Counted from the first letter of the stretch, positions 13,141 to 25,415 are shown. The stretch: DNA of 64,000 nt from Sisyra terminalis (GCA_958496175.1 OY292279.1:23436001-23500000), one strand, 5' to 3'. Notes: generated by a model from the letters alone, not told the origin. Program-made: numbers and translations.

Positions 13141-14091
13141 TTTTTTTTTAAATCCTTTATTGCCTTCTATATATTTAAAATTTATATACTATGCAATGTT
13201 CTAACAAATTTTGGTTACTTATATACCACACTTGAGGTAAAAACCGTAGTTCGACCCTGGTGTGGTATTTTCGAAACATGTTGAGAGGGTCCAACCAATG
13301 TTGGGACTCTCTAAGAATTTGTTAGGAGGTCGCGAGGCCAACGTCGTTTCAGTCTACGTGGCATGTTGTCTGGATGAGTTTCAGAGGAAAAAATTTGGGC
13401 ATTAGGGCTAGAATGGTCGACTAACTTGGAGTGGAATTTTTGGAATCGTTCTTGGACTAAGGTAGTGATAAAAGGAAAGTTGAGACCATTGTGTATGATT
13501 CGGTTGTTAACATAATAAGGAGCATTGATTATTCGACGAAGGACTTTTGATTGGAAAGATTGGATAATTTGGATGTTGGATGGTTTTGCAGAGCCCCACA
13601 ATTCTGCTCCGTAAGCCCAGATAGGCCGTAATAGAGTTTTGTAAATGGTGAGTTTAGTTTTTGTATCAACTGAAGATTTAGGTCCTAAAAGTCTACGTAA
13701 TAGTCCGTATCGTTGGTTTAGTATTTGTCTTTTGAATTTAATATGTGGGTTCCAGGTTAAGTGGCTGTCTAGGTAGAAGCCTAAATAACGAACCTTGGAA
13801 GCAATTGGGATAGTGTCGTTGTCAAAGTAAATCGGAGGGTATGTCAGTCGTCTTAGCGTGAATGGTATCATCACGCTTTTTTCATTGTTGATTTTTATCT
13901 TCCATTTCTGACACCATCCCGAGATGAGATCGAGGTGGTGCTGTAACGTATTGGTTGCTTTTATTGGGGGTTAGGGTCAGTGGAAAGGATTGCTGTATCA
14001 TCAGCATAAGTGAAAATACAGGTATGTGGGTGAGTTGGGATATCGGCTGTATAAATGATGTAAAGAAGAGGACCAATAATACTCTCCTCAC
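13141..14091 (-). mobile_element. 5'-truncated jockey-like LINE
   Basis: This is the 3' part of a non-LTR retrotransposon inserted inside element H. It ends at a poly(A) tail, seen as poly(T) at 13141-13149 on the plus strand, preceded by an AATAAA signal (13156-13161 inverted). It begins abruptly inside the reverse transcriptase domain near 14091, the usual 5' truncation of target-primed insertion. Coding sequence is described separately. No clean target duplication was identified. Confidence 0.85.
13311..14091 (-). pseudogene. Jockey-type reverse transcriptase, C-terminal fragment
   Basis: Reading from 14091 the translation gives SIIGPLLYIIYTADIPTH and then the catalytic FTYADDTAIL box (codons at 13997-14008), the YADD active-site motif of reverse transcriptases. 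A one-base frameshift follows near 13960; after it come HHLDLISGWCQKWKIKINN and a 188-residue continuous frame. That frame has VRYLGFYLDSHLTWNPH, TIYKTLLRPIWAYGAELWG and IIQSFQSKVLRRIINAPYY, the thumb and C-terminal signature of jockey-clade LINEs. The N-terminal two thirds, including the endonuclease, are absent. The frameshift and truncation make it non-functional. Its role in life was copying LINE RNA at the target site. Confidence 0.9.
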
Positions 14092-14746
14092 AAAAAAAGT
14101 AAAGGATTAAAAAAGGAAAATATTACTAGTGTATCTATGGTACTATTACACATTTTTCAAACGTGATCTTAATATACTTAATGCATCAATTATACCTGGA
14201 ATTGTAGCCTGGAACGTAATTCTGTGCAAAAATTGTGGTACTATTAGCAAGTCGTGGTATACTTTTTCCAAGTATTTACTTTTAAATCCCTCATCTTCAA
14301 ATAAATCGGATACTCGTTGGATGGTTTTGGGTACAACTGATTTCTCTGTATTGTATTTTGGTTTGTTGAAAATTCATTTAAGTGTGAATAGGTTTGTGGA
14401 TAGAAAATTTTCTATGAGCTTTGTCAAATTCGAATTGGTTAGTCTCTTTTCTTCTTTTCTTATTTAAAATAATTTTTCTTACGTTAAAACCTTAAGATAT
14501 TGTTTTAGTTCCAACTATGTGTTTAAAGCCTTATTAATTTAATCCGCTAGAGGACAAAAAACAACTACATTTTGCTATGATGGTCATCCCTGAACATATG
14601 GAGGATATAATTAAAAAAAAATTCTACTAAATACTGAAAAACAGTATATAAAATTGTGAATACCGGAATTTCAAAATTGTGCACATAGCTTATCATACCG
14701 CTATTCGGTATCCCGGTATACTGGTATTGTAATTCCTATTGACGAG

Positions 14747-15539
14747 TAATACCATAAGTTCCCCAATAGCACCTACGTTGTCATGAACAAAGTGCCGACA
14801 AAAATTTTTCTAGAGAAAAGCTAGCACTTTTTTTGAAATAAATAGTTTTTTAGGAGAACCAAATAATTGGTCAGATAATATATTTGATCTAAAACCAATA
14901 GAAACGATGCTATTAATTTTTATGAACAAATCCGAAATTTTGTTATGTAATAGAAAAAGTAACCACCAATAAGGAATTCTACTGTTTCATAATTAGTGCA
15001 TTGTACATACTTTAGGACGTAAGTTATTTGCATAGGTCTCTTCATTAGATATCTTCTTTGATTTACTTTGGTATATCCTTTGTTTTTAAATATTATTATA
15101 ATGAACCTCAACCTAATCTTAAACCAAATTTTTTATTATTGAATTGGATCAAATTTATGGAACACATTAAAAATATGTATTAAAAAATAATATTACCATT
15201 ATTTGCTGTGAAATTTATGTTCATTGTGAAATATTAATTGCCGTATACAGCCGTATCCATCAATTACAGTTGGCAAAAACAGTTAGTAAACGCTAGTACG
15301 TCCTCTGTGGATCTTCTGGGTAATTCAAAGTTTAGTCCTGTTTATTGTCACATGTTTCTCATAGCTTTGTTTGGAATCATCGTTTTCGCGCGATTTTTCC
15401 TTTTGTAATGAGTTGAACATATCGGTATTTGTTATTCCTCAGCACATAATCTAGGTAAGCTATCTTACAAATTTTTATTATCTCGCATTGTTTGGTTTTC
15501 TTTTTAACAAAGAAGTAGGAATTTTTTGTTAAATATGTG
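14747..15539. other. Unassigned A+T-rich DNA
   Basis: No gene or recurrent repeat seen. The 15300-15540 part may belong to the decayed LINE downstream, but no motif is readable there. Confidence 0.35.
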
Positions 15540-16080
15540 TGTGAATTTCAAGGGACTTCAAGAATTCTACGGAATTGAGAGTCCAAGTCTCAGTACCATC
15601 AAGACTGTGGATCAAATGTATTACGTAGCAGTTTCTCTTAAGGCCTTTTAGGCTAGATCTTGATTTTATATTTAGGTTCGGGTCCAGCTCACTATTAATC
15701 CTAAATCCTAAGTACTCAAATCAGGTCGACCTGTTACAGTGTTATGCCGGTCATTGCACAGGGTATAGGAAAGTTACTACTACTTCGGATAGACTTCGTT
15801 TTGGTTTTCGTGACTGATTTTTATCCCGAGTTTAAAAAATTTTGAATTCATTATATCTATACATTTCGGAAACTCACATCGGAATCGATGAATCGACTCA
15901 CTCGATCAAAACCTTATAATTGGCATTTGTGAAAAAAAAATTCTCCACTCCATTAATCTTCACCCCATTCGAAGTTTCATGTAACACTCTTCTAAATACG
16001 ACCTCAGAAATCAAGTTTAACACCAGGGGTGACAACGCACAATCCTGTCTTACCCCTCTACGTACCTTGTCGAAAAAGAT
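15540..16080 (-). pseudogene. Decayed RTE/craniofacial-type LINE reverse transcriptase
   Basis: On the minus strand from about 16072, GVRQDCALSPLVLNL is the conserved block GVRQGCxLSPLLFNL of insect non-LTR reverse transcriptases, followed by VVFRRVLHETSNGVKING. The YADD block is lost. Further along, degenerate matches to the later blocks are readable in shifting frames: GIKISHENQNEVYPK, ITL-QVDL for the EQVxxFKYLG block, and a GTETWTL block at about 15575-15600 for the YGxETWTL motif. Several stops and frameshifts show it is long dead. It has the same general type as the fragment at 59.2-60.4 kb. Confidence 0.7.
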
Positions 16081-16870
16081 CTAAAGATCCTAATCCTGAC
16101 TTTATGATGTCAATACAGGTTTCAATATAATATTAAATCTCGTTCATTTATCCTTACATCATCAATGTGTCTTAATTTCAGTGCTTTAACATATCAAATT
16201 GTGAATAAAAAACATTTAAAAACATTTTTTGTAATAACTTTTTAACGACTTAGTGAATCGCATTTTAAAGTTTTACAGGACCTTTAACATTAAGTAAGAA
16301 ATGTTTTATTAATTTTTTAATTGTCTGGTAGCATTTTGACATACCTTCATAACATCCTTAAAAAGCCATTGAGTTAGGCCATTGATTTAAGTCACAAGTT
16401 TTCAACCTCTGACCTACTTCGGTTGCTATTTTTTCGTAATGCCCCTTGTTGTTATTTTTTATGGTTACTTACGTAATTTGAGTTGGAAAATAAATTGGAA
16501 ATTTTTGTCCAAATTTTGATTTTCATCACTATTTAATGACTTGCACATTTCAATTGGTTCCACTAGTGACAAAGAGAAGCTTAATCGGTTATAGGTGCTT
16601 TGAAAAGACAAAAGTTAGTTCGAAATAAATCAAACGACTTCGAATGTATGATTTCTCAGGTCGTTTTGACGTAAGTATATTCAATGAAAAAGGGAAATTT
16701 TCAAATTCAAAGATATGACTTGTTTGAAATACGAGTCTCCCTCTGTCAGCCATAAAAATGATTTAAATCGACTCCAATATAATATATCCAATTTAAAAAT
16801 TTAAAATTTTCCCATTTCCAAAAGCATGAAAATCTGGCTGCATAACCGAATAATAATCGCTTTATCACAA
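16081..16870. other. Unassigned A+T-rich DNA
   Basis: Nothing recognised on either strand. Confidence 0.4.
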
Positions 16871-17200
16871 AGCGCACGTATGATATTCAAACTTTGAACT
16901 TTCGTCCTCCTTCACCCGCACATCCACCTCCCCCAATCCACAAAGGTCTCGCATCTGTTTTATTTAAATTTTCGACATATCAAAACTTTTTCATACAACT
17001 TAACTTTTTCTTCGAACTCGTCACCCAACTAAGTTTTTGCGATGCCGAAAAAAATTTGCATCTGATTTGCGAGAATTTCACAACGTCACATCACTGCATG
17101 TCGCGTGTTTGTGACGCGACGCGACATTAAAAAGCGCTAGATTGATTTGACACGAGAAATGAGCCACATTAGCTTCCGAGCTTTCAAGCTCCCAATCGTT
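16871..17200. other. Unique G+C-richer island, possible regulatory DNA
   Basis: Composition changes sharply, with GTGACGCGACGCGACATT at about 17111 and a run of C-rich sequence at 16905-16945. The plus-strand frame at 16894-17130 has no recognisable domain. CGACGCGAC resembles the CGTCAATTCGCGTCG-type sequence at 56.57 kb. A cis-regulatory role is inference from composition only. Confidence 0.25.
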
Positions 17201-17497
17201 TTTATTCTCATTTGATTAGAGCGCTTCAATAACAAAAAGATGGTGATCATACAAAAAAAAACGCGAGTTTACCATAGAAAATTAAGGGTGGGTGTTTTAT
17301 TTTTTGTGTTAAGGGTGATTTTTTTCGAGGGTTGTGAAATTAACGTTGTAAATGATTAAGTTTTTTGGTTCGTTGACTGGTGTCTTTATTTGTTTAATAT
17401 TATGTGGAGTTTTAAGGGTAAAAAGTTGGAATATGTTTAGGGGGTGGACTTGATTAGGTTATAAGAAAGTGTGACGACATCTGTTTCTAGTTTCTTC

Positions 17498-17561
17498 GTG
17501 GTCGCATCACGGTGGCTTTATTGAACTGACCACGGCCGGCTAGCCACCCCGGGGGTGGCTA
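17498..17561. other. Nested dyad-symmetric GC-rich cluster
   Basis: TAGCCACCCC (17541-17550) is followed by one G and then its exact reverse complement GGGGTGGCTA (17552-17561). CGTGGTC (17498-17504) is matched by GACCACG (17528-17534), and GGTGGCT at 17511 is a third arm able to pair with AGCCACC at 17542. Two overlapping hairpins in a 64-base stretch of an A+T-rich background are unusual. CACCC boxes are bound by KLF/Sp factors in animals, so this may be a binding-site cluster. Confidence 0.45.
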
Positions 17562-17859
17562 ATGGAATGAGGATGGAAAAAGATCTGGTGCCAACTGTTC
17601 TCTTATTACACCAAACAAGATAAAATCTTTCTTCAAACATATAATACTACATGTGTCAGTAGCCATTTTTCCAGCACGAAAAAGATTTATGATACTCAAT
17701 CATACAAGTTTTTCATTTAACCCTTAAATTAAATCAATAATACTACAACAAACACTGTCTTAAAACTTTCAAAATCAACAATTTTAGTACCAAAAATATC
17801 CTCAAAGCTCCACCAATAATTATCAACCAAAAAATGTACCAAAGACGATGACACCAATT

Positions 17860-18240
17860 TCCGTTTTTAATTTTCCCATTGCGTTTTTCACGAAAATTTT
17901 ATCGTGATTTATAACGGTATAGTTTTGTGGTTGATAATACGAGCTCGATTTTAGCATCTGGTGTCGTTCTGGTCTCCGTTTATAAAACGACTTTCACGAA
18001 GAATTTCGTTTTTTTCGCGTCGGATCGTCCATTTGTCCATCGGCGGTGTGACTTACTTTTCCATCTTTTCCATTTTTTTTTTGTTGGAGAAAAGAAAAAA
18101 AAACTTTGTGTCACCGCCACTCGACACTTTTATTCATCTTTTATTTGCCGGAGAATTTGAATCAGAAGCAATAAATATGAAAAATCATCATTTATATGAA
18201 AATATGTTTTGCATTGTTTATTCCAAAAGTTTGCCGTGAA
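17860..18240. other. Unique G+C-richer island
   Basis: Two overlapping plus-strand frames (17927-18160 and 17961-18239) run across it but have no recognisable family or clear start context. The stretch does not recur in the window. It may be regulatory or an unrecognised exon. Confidence 0.25.
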
Positions 18241-18484
18241 TTTCACCTAGATCGAAATTGCTTGAATTGCACCACGAACAGTACGATCAACAAGATTGAA
18301 ATAAAATTGAAATTTTGCATCATTTTACAGCGAAGATGAAGAAACTCATAAAGATTTTCAAATTTAATAAATGTTTCGAAATAATACCTGAATGCATAAA
18401 ATCCATCTTAGTTGCACACTTTACCATTTGATATGTTTTTTATTAAATGAAATCTAATTAGTAATAGATTATTTTCGGCATATT

Positions 18485-18625
18485 TGTCGGCAATGATAGA
18501 GAACAAAGAATGTAATCACATATGTATGAGAAAAATATAAATTAAACAATCATTGTCTCAAATTTGATCTAACTGATTGTTGTCATTTGTCTCAACTGTC
18601 ATTTCAATTCATTCAATAGGCATAA
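18485..18625 (+). repeat. Family A core fragment
   Basis: Core marks in order: TAGAGAACAAAGAATGTAAT, then CATTGTCTCAAATTTGATC, then AACTGATTGTTGTCATTTGT, then CAACTGTCATTTCAATTCAT. Terminal sequences are missing. Confidence 0.7.
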
Positions 18626-18970
18626 TGACAGTTAACAAAAAAGTTTTATTTTTATTTAATATAACTTTTTTTTCATATATATAAATCGGCCATCAGGATC
18701 TAGGTCCTATTTTCCGATGAATATAACTTGAGTCAAGGAACACGAAACGGGTATTATTTTTTATTAAGAGAGAATTGGATTATTATTTTGATTATATAAA
18801 ACAAAAAAAAAAAAGCAATCTGCCATTATGTTCCGTACACCAAACAGAATCGAGTGACAAAGTGAATGTTCAAATGATCACCGTGATAGTAACAGCTTAT
18901 CTTGGTCTCATGGTTTATGAACTATATTTGATTTTTTTTGGGTGTTTTATTAATAGTAATGTATCATAAC
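18626..18970. other. Unassigned A+T-rich DNA
   Basis: The plus-strand frame 18775-18969 includes a poly(K) run from poly(A) and has no known domain. Nothing else was seen. Confidence 0.35.
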
Positions 18971-18971
18971 A

Positions 18972-19270
18972 GTGTGAACTATAATTGAACGACGTTAGAT
19001 TATAATATAACTTAACTTAACCTATGATTAGTTCATAGACTCCCGCGTAATATTATAAACTGACGAAGTTCACAAATTTATGCTTGGGACTAAAAGAAGT
19101 AACTGTTTATTTGTGTAGTTGTATATTACGGACGGGATAGATGATGAAATATCATTTATAAATTATCGCTCATGAAGAACGATGTATCATCGATGTTTTG
19201 GGTTTCAACATCGATGGTTATGAGTGATATATGGATGCTAGTTCAAAATCGATGTATCGTTTGCATCCCA
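18972..19270 (-). repeat. hAT-like repeat D, copy 1
   Basis: It is the reverse complement of the right part of element D at 44.75-46.0 kb. Marks are CATGAAGAACGATGTATCAT at 19172 and TTTGCATCCCA at its right end, against AGGGATGTAAAA at the start of copy 2. This copy keeps the uninterrupted site where element C inserted in copy 2. The end near 18972 is truncated or too diverged to see. Confidence 0.65.
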
Positions 19271-19341
19271 AAGCGCAGTTGCAATCCAACTTACGGATGT
19301 TAGGGAGATATGTCAAAATGCTACCCGACAACTACTTTAGG

Positions 19342-19780
19342 AGAATGTTTCTTATTTAATGCTAAAGCATACGTAAAAGTCTAAATGCCATTCAGTATGT
19401 GATTAAAAAGTTGTTACCATTTAAAAACTCTTTGATTTTACACGTAATTTTATGGAGATTTGGTAATCGAACAAAGAAAATTTATTAGCAAAAAAAAGGC
19501 CACCAAGCATCCCAAACTTTCTAAATATGTAGTTTAAATGTCAAAAAACTAACCTTACATATGTTTGATTGAATTTATTAAAAGTTTTTAAGGAATAAAA
19601 TAAAAACAGACCGAAAATATGGTTTTACTTGATTAATTATTAAGTGTATAAGAAAGTGAGATTACACTGTCGTCAGCTGAGACGTATCGTCTTGTGTATA
19701 ATACAAAGCAGCGTTAGTACATTTAGTTAGATAAAAATGAAACGCATAATTTACCTATGTTCCACTCATGAGTACTCAGC
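19342..19780 (+). repeat. Dispersed repeat E, copy 1
   Basis: It matches 49152-49620 in the same orientation. Shared marks: GATTTTACACG, ACCAAGCATCC, GACCGAAAAT and ACACTGTCGTCA. No protein frame, terminal inverted repeat or target duplication was recognised. Confidence 0.65.
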
Positions 19781-21030
19781 ATTAAGCGGAAAAGGTTGAA
19801 AATTGTTAAATACTTTATTTCCAGAATGTTGAACATGCGGCGCATGCTCACTCACATCGTGTGAGAGAGACATACTAAAGTTGGCAACGCTGCCAACCAA
19901 TAAATTCAACAGCATTATCACGTTTTCATTATATTGTATGATGTTGAATTAATAGTTAATTTTGTTTTTAGTTATAATTACCTTAAAAACATGCTACTTT
20001 AATGTTTTATTTATGATTTACTCATATTAAAAATTCTACATTCATAACTTATGAGTATTAAATCAATAATGTTTTGATTTATATAGTTCATCCCGACATA
20101 TTGAGTCCTCAATGTTAAATAAAAATTTTCTCTATATTTTGTTTAAAATTTTTGGTGAAATTTCCGACTTGCTCCTAAAAATATACAGTTTTTAAGTATC
20201 GACCTATTTATTCACTTCATGGTGTACTATACGACGTAATTATTTACGAATTTCTATTTTTTTGTACTTTTGTCTCCGATTGTATTTCCACAACATCCTT
20301 AAGACCACCTTTCCATTTTATATAATGGGACTATTTTATAAAATAGGTAGTGACAGTACAACTGTTTTGATTATTATCTGCAATACAAACAGGGATAATA
20401 TATTTAACCCATTTAAATGCAAGTACACTGTTCACATTTTGAAACTATTTAAGAACTAGAATAATAATGTTACGTTAATGTGTACCCTAACCTGATTTAA
20501 TACTTGGCACTATCACACTTCATTTTAAGACACCAAATTGTCGCCAATGGTTTCTTAAATAGTTTTATTAATTCCAGATTTTCAAAGCTGTTAGTTGCAA
20601 ATAAATGGTTAGTGAAAATTGGTACCCTTATATTTCAGTGACTATTTTTGGTACTAATGCTGATTAAAAATTATTTAAGTTTCGTTTTTCATCGTTTCTA
20701 AATACTTAGATTATCTTTTTTATGATTTTCTCATAAATCAATAGAAAAATCGAAAAGTTATTGGAACATTTTTTTTTTTGTAATACTTTTTTCTTAAACT
20801 TCTTATCAATATTTTTAATACTTGAAAATATTAGACTGTATACTGATATAATAAAAAGCGAAAGAAAAGGGTTACTTGGAATTGAAATTCTTTTGATTTG
20901 TTGAAACAATAAGAGCACCATCATTCCATACGAATTGAGACGAATAATAATATGAGTAGAGTCTAGTATCCTAAACCCACCCGTTCACATATTATTACAG
21001 TGACTATAAATAATAAAAAAAATGCCAAAT
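19781..21030. other. Unassigned DNA with a small palindrome cluster at 19834-19896
   Basis: CATGCGGCGCATG (19834-19846) is a perfect 13-base palindrome and TTGGCAACGCTGCCAA (19881-19896) is a 6-bp stem around ACGC. The rest of the stretch is A+T-rich with no recognised gene. Confidence 0.35.
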
Positions 21031-21039
21031 TTAAATCAT

Positions 21040-21690
21040 ATTCTCATCGCGGCAAAACGATGAATTGCAAAAAGACGCCACGACCAAATGAAAGGAAGGA
21101 ACAGAGACGGAAAAGTCGCGTAAAAGTCACCGATTTCCTCAACTCGACTCGGATAATATGGTAAGAAAGTGGCGGAATATTCACCAAGTCAATTTCTTCG
21201 GATGAGAGTAATTGAATATTTGAAGTAGCGAGTGGAGAGGGTGAGACGCAGGGCTGTAAGGTAAAAGGGGTGCTTGATGGCGGGATTCGGTGCAGTTACT
21301 TCATTTCCACATCCGGTTGATACAATCATATATCTCCATAACAATTTTCACTTTTCCCTCCCGTTTTTCTCTTTATCTCACACATGGATTGTGGGTCACG
21401 AGATGTCTTTGTCTCGATACGGGATACGGTATCCCTATTATGGACTGATGGTGTGCTAAATAAACTACAACTTGGCTCGTCGACTCCCGGCTGCGTTCCC
21501 GTCTTCCAGACCCGATCTCACGGATTTTGCTCTTCCTTGCAACATGAATATTATATTCCTCTGCATTACACACACTGAAATCGTCCCGCCACAAACACAA
21601 ACATACCATACACCAACGAACGGGCCAACAACCCCCACATTATCCCTAAACGGAATGTTTATTTTATTGTTTATATCAATTCACTTTTAT
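21040..21690. other. Unique G+C-richer island
   Basis: Five overlapping short frames on both strands run through it, which is what G+C-richer non-coding DNA gives in an A+T-rich genome. None contains a recognisable domain. The block is absent elsewhere in the window. It is a candidate conserved or regulatory region. Confidence 0.3.
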
Positions 21691-22034
21691 TATTAATATT
21701 TGAGCTCTTCGTAACGCTAGACTTGAGTTATTTTGTAAACACGAAGTGTGGTGTTTCATTGTAGAAAATTTAGCATTTATTTAAATTTTTTTGGAAAATT
21801 ATTTTTATTCATAATTATTCTTACAAGATGAAAATACATTCGTGGCTCAAACGTATTTTCCATTTATACTGTAGCAAAAAATAATTGCATTTACCGACAA
21901 TTTTTCTTCGTATGTTTATAATTATCATTATTAAAAATATTTCCTTTATGATTTAATTTTTTTGAGAAAAAAAAACATTTTCAAACAATTCACGAAATCC
22001 CTTAGCAAATATGAATTAAAAAAAAGAAGATAAT

Positions 22035-22330
22035 AATAACCTCGCTTCAGTTGATAACAGCATTAAAAAGGTAAAAAATAAATTTCGGAACTGAATCCTC
22101 GTACCTATTGCAACGTCGATATTAGTCAATTAATGAGAATCATAAGCTATCTAGTTACGCATTGAAACAAGGGGTATTTTATAATACACAATCGTAAACA
22201 CCTCTCGCATTGATGCATAACTAGATAACATACAATTCTCATAAATGGGTTAATATCACCTTAATATCGATGGTGTCATCAGGACTTTGATTCAATTCAT
22301 AAAGGGCTTAGCCAGATTTGTATTGGCATA
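22035..22330. mobile_element. Palindromic MITE I, copy 1
   Basis: The left arm has TTAATGAGAATCATAAGCTA and TCTAGTTACGCATTGAAACA. The right arm is their near reverse complement, TTGATGCATAACTAGATAAC and CAATTCTCATAAATGGGTTA. The centre is near 22190. A copy of the same hairpin lies at 23490-23800. A transcript would fold into a stem of well over 100 bp. Confidence 0.7.
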
Positions 22331-22439
22331 TGTCTACGTTTACGTAGAAATTGCATTTGAGTGAACAATACAGGAATAATATCGAAACCATTCGAAATAG
22401 TTCTCTTCAGTTTTGAAAATTTCGACGTTTCTGATCCAA

Positions 22440-23995
22440 GTTTATACCAAAAAATTTTGTTGCCTACTTTCATTGGTGCACATAAAAGTGAGTCATTTTA
22501 ATGACAATCAAAATGACAGTTGAAACAAATGACAACATTCAGTTAGTTCAAATTTGAGTCAATGGTTGACAAAATTGATATAACAAATATATTGAAAGAC
22601 TAAAGTAAAAAGGAGAAAATATTATATATTTAAAATATATTTTTAGAACCTCGCTTCTTTTGATAAAATGCACTAACAAGGGAAAAAATTGGCTTTAGCC
22701 GTATCAGTTTGGTGAGTTTTCCCCGAAATGGGAACGTATATCTAAACTTATGCAAAAATATCGAATTGATAAAAAAAGACACTTTATGTATATTTCGCCA
22801 TCAAATTCCTCTTTGACTTTCCGGCATGACTATTTTTCAAAGTAATATTTTTCAAAAACTAATTATGCCTGAGATATGAAACTAAGACGAAACTAAAGAT
22901 TCCTTTCCAGAGTATATCATATATTTTTTAAATTTAAAAAAAACTATAGAACCGAAAAAAACATAGTTTATGCTCCGAAAGGAGCACTATTACTCATAAC
23001 AACACAAGAATAATTTTTATTTTTTTAAATGATAATTCTTTTTTTTTCTAAAAAATTAAGAAAATATATGCTCTGTAAAGTAGCCTTAAGTTTCGGGTTG
23101 GTTTCATTTCTATAGCTTAATTAGTTTTTGAGAAATATTATTTCGAAAAATAATTATGCGGGCGGACATTTTTGCCTATATCTCAAAGTCAAAGGGAAAT
23201 TTGGTCGCGAAATGTACATAAAATGTGTTTTCATATCAAGTTAAAACTTCCTTATTTTTTTGGTAAAATAAAATCATTTTTCTAAAAATGTAAGGAAAAT
23301 AATAATACTTACCTACTCCGCCAAATGTATTTCGTACTTGATAAATGGTCTTAAAAACCAAGATGATGAATAACAATTTTTTATATACAATTAGATACAA
23401 TTAGCGTCCATACAAATCACTATCTTGCAACTATCATTCTCGATTTATTTTAATTCAATTCGTGAAGAAATGGAATATAATGAAAATAAAGTAAAATGCA
23501 CTAAAAAGGTTAATATTAAATTTATGAAGTGAATCTTAATATCGATCGTATCATCGATATTAAGGCGATATTAGCTAATTAATGAGAATCGTAAACTATT
23601 TAGTTGAACATCAAAGCGAGGGGTGTTCCGTATTACCAAGTTGTAAACAAAATTGCACCTTTCGCTTTGATGCACAACTAGATAGGCTTACGATTCTCAT
23701 TATTTGGCTAATATCAATGCTACAATTGATGGTACTAAAATTGAGTTCATCAATTTATTTTTTACCTCTTTAGTACATTTTATCAATAAAAGCGAGATTT
23801 TTAAAATCTTTTGTTTTATTACTTTTATTTTCTTCTTTTTATTTTAGTGCTTCAATATATTTTTAATATGAATTTTGTCAATTATTGACTCAAATTTGAA
23901 CTAACTGATTGTTGTCATTTGTTTCAATAGTCATTTCGATTTTCATTAAATTGACTTATTTTTACATGCGCCTGTGAAAGTAGGTAATCTTAGTT
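22440..23995. mobile_element. Composite inverted-repeat element J
   Basis: The arm at about 22455-22690 is matched inverted at about 23765-23990. Each arm begins with CCTACTTTCA, continues through the family A core (GACAGTTGAAACAAATGACA on the left, inverted on the right) and then a CTCGCTT...TTGATAAAATG block. The interior at 22780-23240 is itself inverted: AATTCCTCTTTGACTTTC on the left pairs with GTCAAAGGGAAATTT on the right. MITE I copy 2 sits in the right half. Target duplication was not resolved. Confidence 0.65.
23490..23800. mobile_element. Palindromic MITE I, copy 2
   Basis: The left arm has TTAATGAGAATCGTAAACTA and CATCAAAGCGAGGGGTG. The right arm has CACCTTTCGCTTTGATGCAC and TTACGATTCTCATTATTTGG. 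The outer part (ACTAAAAAGG, inverted as CCTCTTTAGTA) is shared with element J, so J and I may be one family with the hairpin as its variable middle. Confidence 0.7.
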
Positions 23996-25415
23996 TTTTT
24001 GATGTTTTATATTTAATTAAAGTAGAAATATTCGGTTGTTATTAAATTCTATGACGGATTCTTGGGTTGTCATTGAGAGTAAGCAGGTGTGCCTAAATTT
24101 AGTACGATAAAGTACTGAAAAGTTGGTGAAAATGAGATTATTAGTTCCTTGTGAACTAACAAAATGAGTAATTGAAGCAACAAAGTAAAAAAATATACTG
24201 ACATAGGTACAAAAAATTAAATTAATTTAAAGAATCTATAATCAATGTCAAAAAATAAGAAACGTTATTTATTTCGCATCATTAACGGTATCAAAAATAT
24301 TGCAATGATGAGTAAGGGTTCCAGGAATCCAGGGTTCAGTAAGTTAGGCTTGCGGGTTTGGTGGAGGTCAAAACATACTCCCAACTCATATGTCCTAGGA
24401 ATAAGTATATAGTTTTGTTTTGAATTTCAGAAATTCATACTTTATTTTTCTGAGAAAAAAAAGTTGCACATAAAGACACATAGGCACAGTTAAATTGAAA
24501 AGTATTAAATTAGAGTTTTATTGAATTAAGAAAATTTGTACTCAATTTTCTTTGGTTTTTTCTTCATTGTATTCCTGTAAAATACGAGGTACACAACAGA
24601 ATGTTATACCAAGCTGAAACATAATAATAATACAGCAGTCTATGATTCATCATTTTCGAGATTTCGACATTCGTCAAAATGACATTACTTTCTTACCTGG
24701 AATACCTGAAATTAAAAACAAAAGCATTCTTGACTCTAAGGACCTCAACAATATAAGTTTTTGAGAGAAAAGTTTTACAAATCCTTAATAAGTTTTTCGT
24801 TTCAACTTGCAAAAATTGTACGAACTTTAATTTGAAAACAAAAAAATCAAAAACTCGAATATCTTATTTTTAAGAAAGCTCCCAACTAGTGCAATACCTT
24901 TTTCTCCCCATTTACTCGCTAGGTATGTCGTTGAATGAGCAAAAGTTACCGAAATGTAATAGAACTAAGTGTGTTTAACTTTCTCTTGCGGGAATTACTT
25001 TGTCTTTTCTATTTGAGCTAAATATTCAATTTCGTCCAAACACTCTTCTCCTGTCCTAAAGTTTTGCTGCTCATTCGCATGCTTCTCCTACGTAGATTCC
25101 AACACAATTCGCAGCTTAGACTTTTCTATCATCCATCTCATGGGGTTTATGATTCAATTCTAAATCGAAGCATGAAAACTCAAACAAGTCGATTTTTTCC
25201 CCTACAAAATCACTGTCATTGTTTGGCGTCTCATTCATATTTTGCGGCACAAATCGACCGAGACGAGACACAAACCAGGATAAGTTCGTTCTCTGAGGGG
25301 TAAAATTACATTTTTGCAATCGAATTGCACTATACCTAGCTTAAGTTGTGCATATTTTTAATAATTTACAGATTTCAAAGTTTGTTGGAAGTTTGGATAG
25401 TATATAGATTACAAA
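23996..25415. other. Unassigned DNA, with a G+C-richer island at 24970-25320
   Basis: The 24970-25320 island has overlapping open frames on both strands but no recognisable protein. The rest is A+T-rich and no repeat recurring elsewhere was found. Confidence 0.3.

Larger units (their letters stand above)
12934..14738. mobile_element. hAT-like element H, interrupted by a LINE
   Basis: Terminal inverted repeats read TAGGGATTACAATACCG at 12934 and its counterpart at the right end (CTGGTATTGTAATTCCTA, ending 14738). Further in, TATTCGGTA and its inverse recur. Flanks TTAACAAG (12926-12933) and TTGACGAG (14739-14746) agree at 6 of 8 positions, as expected for an old 8-bp hAT target duplication. 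Removing the LINE at 13141-14091 leaves about 0.85 kb. The remaining interior has a minus-strand frame of about 60 codons (14150-14330) of unknown family, so transposase content is unproven. Confidence 0.65.

Noticed and set aside
14129..14467. Plus-strand 112-codon frame in element H
   Set aside because: No domain recognised; the opposite strand has an equally long open part and neither resembles a known transposase, so no CDS is called.
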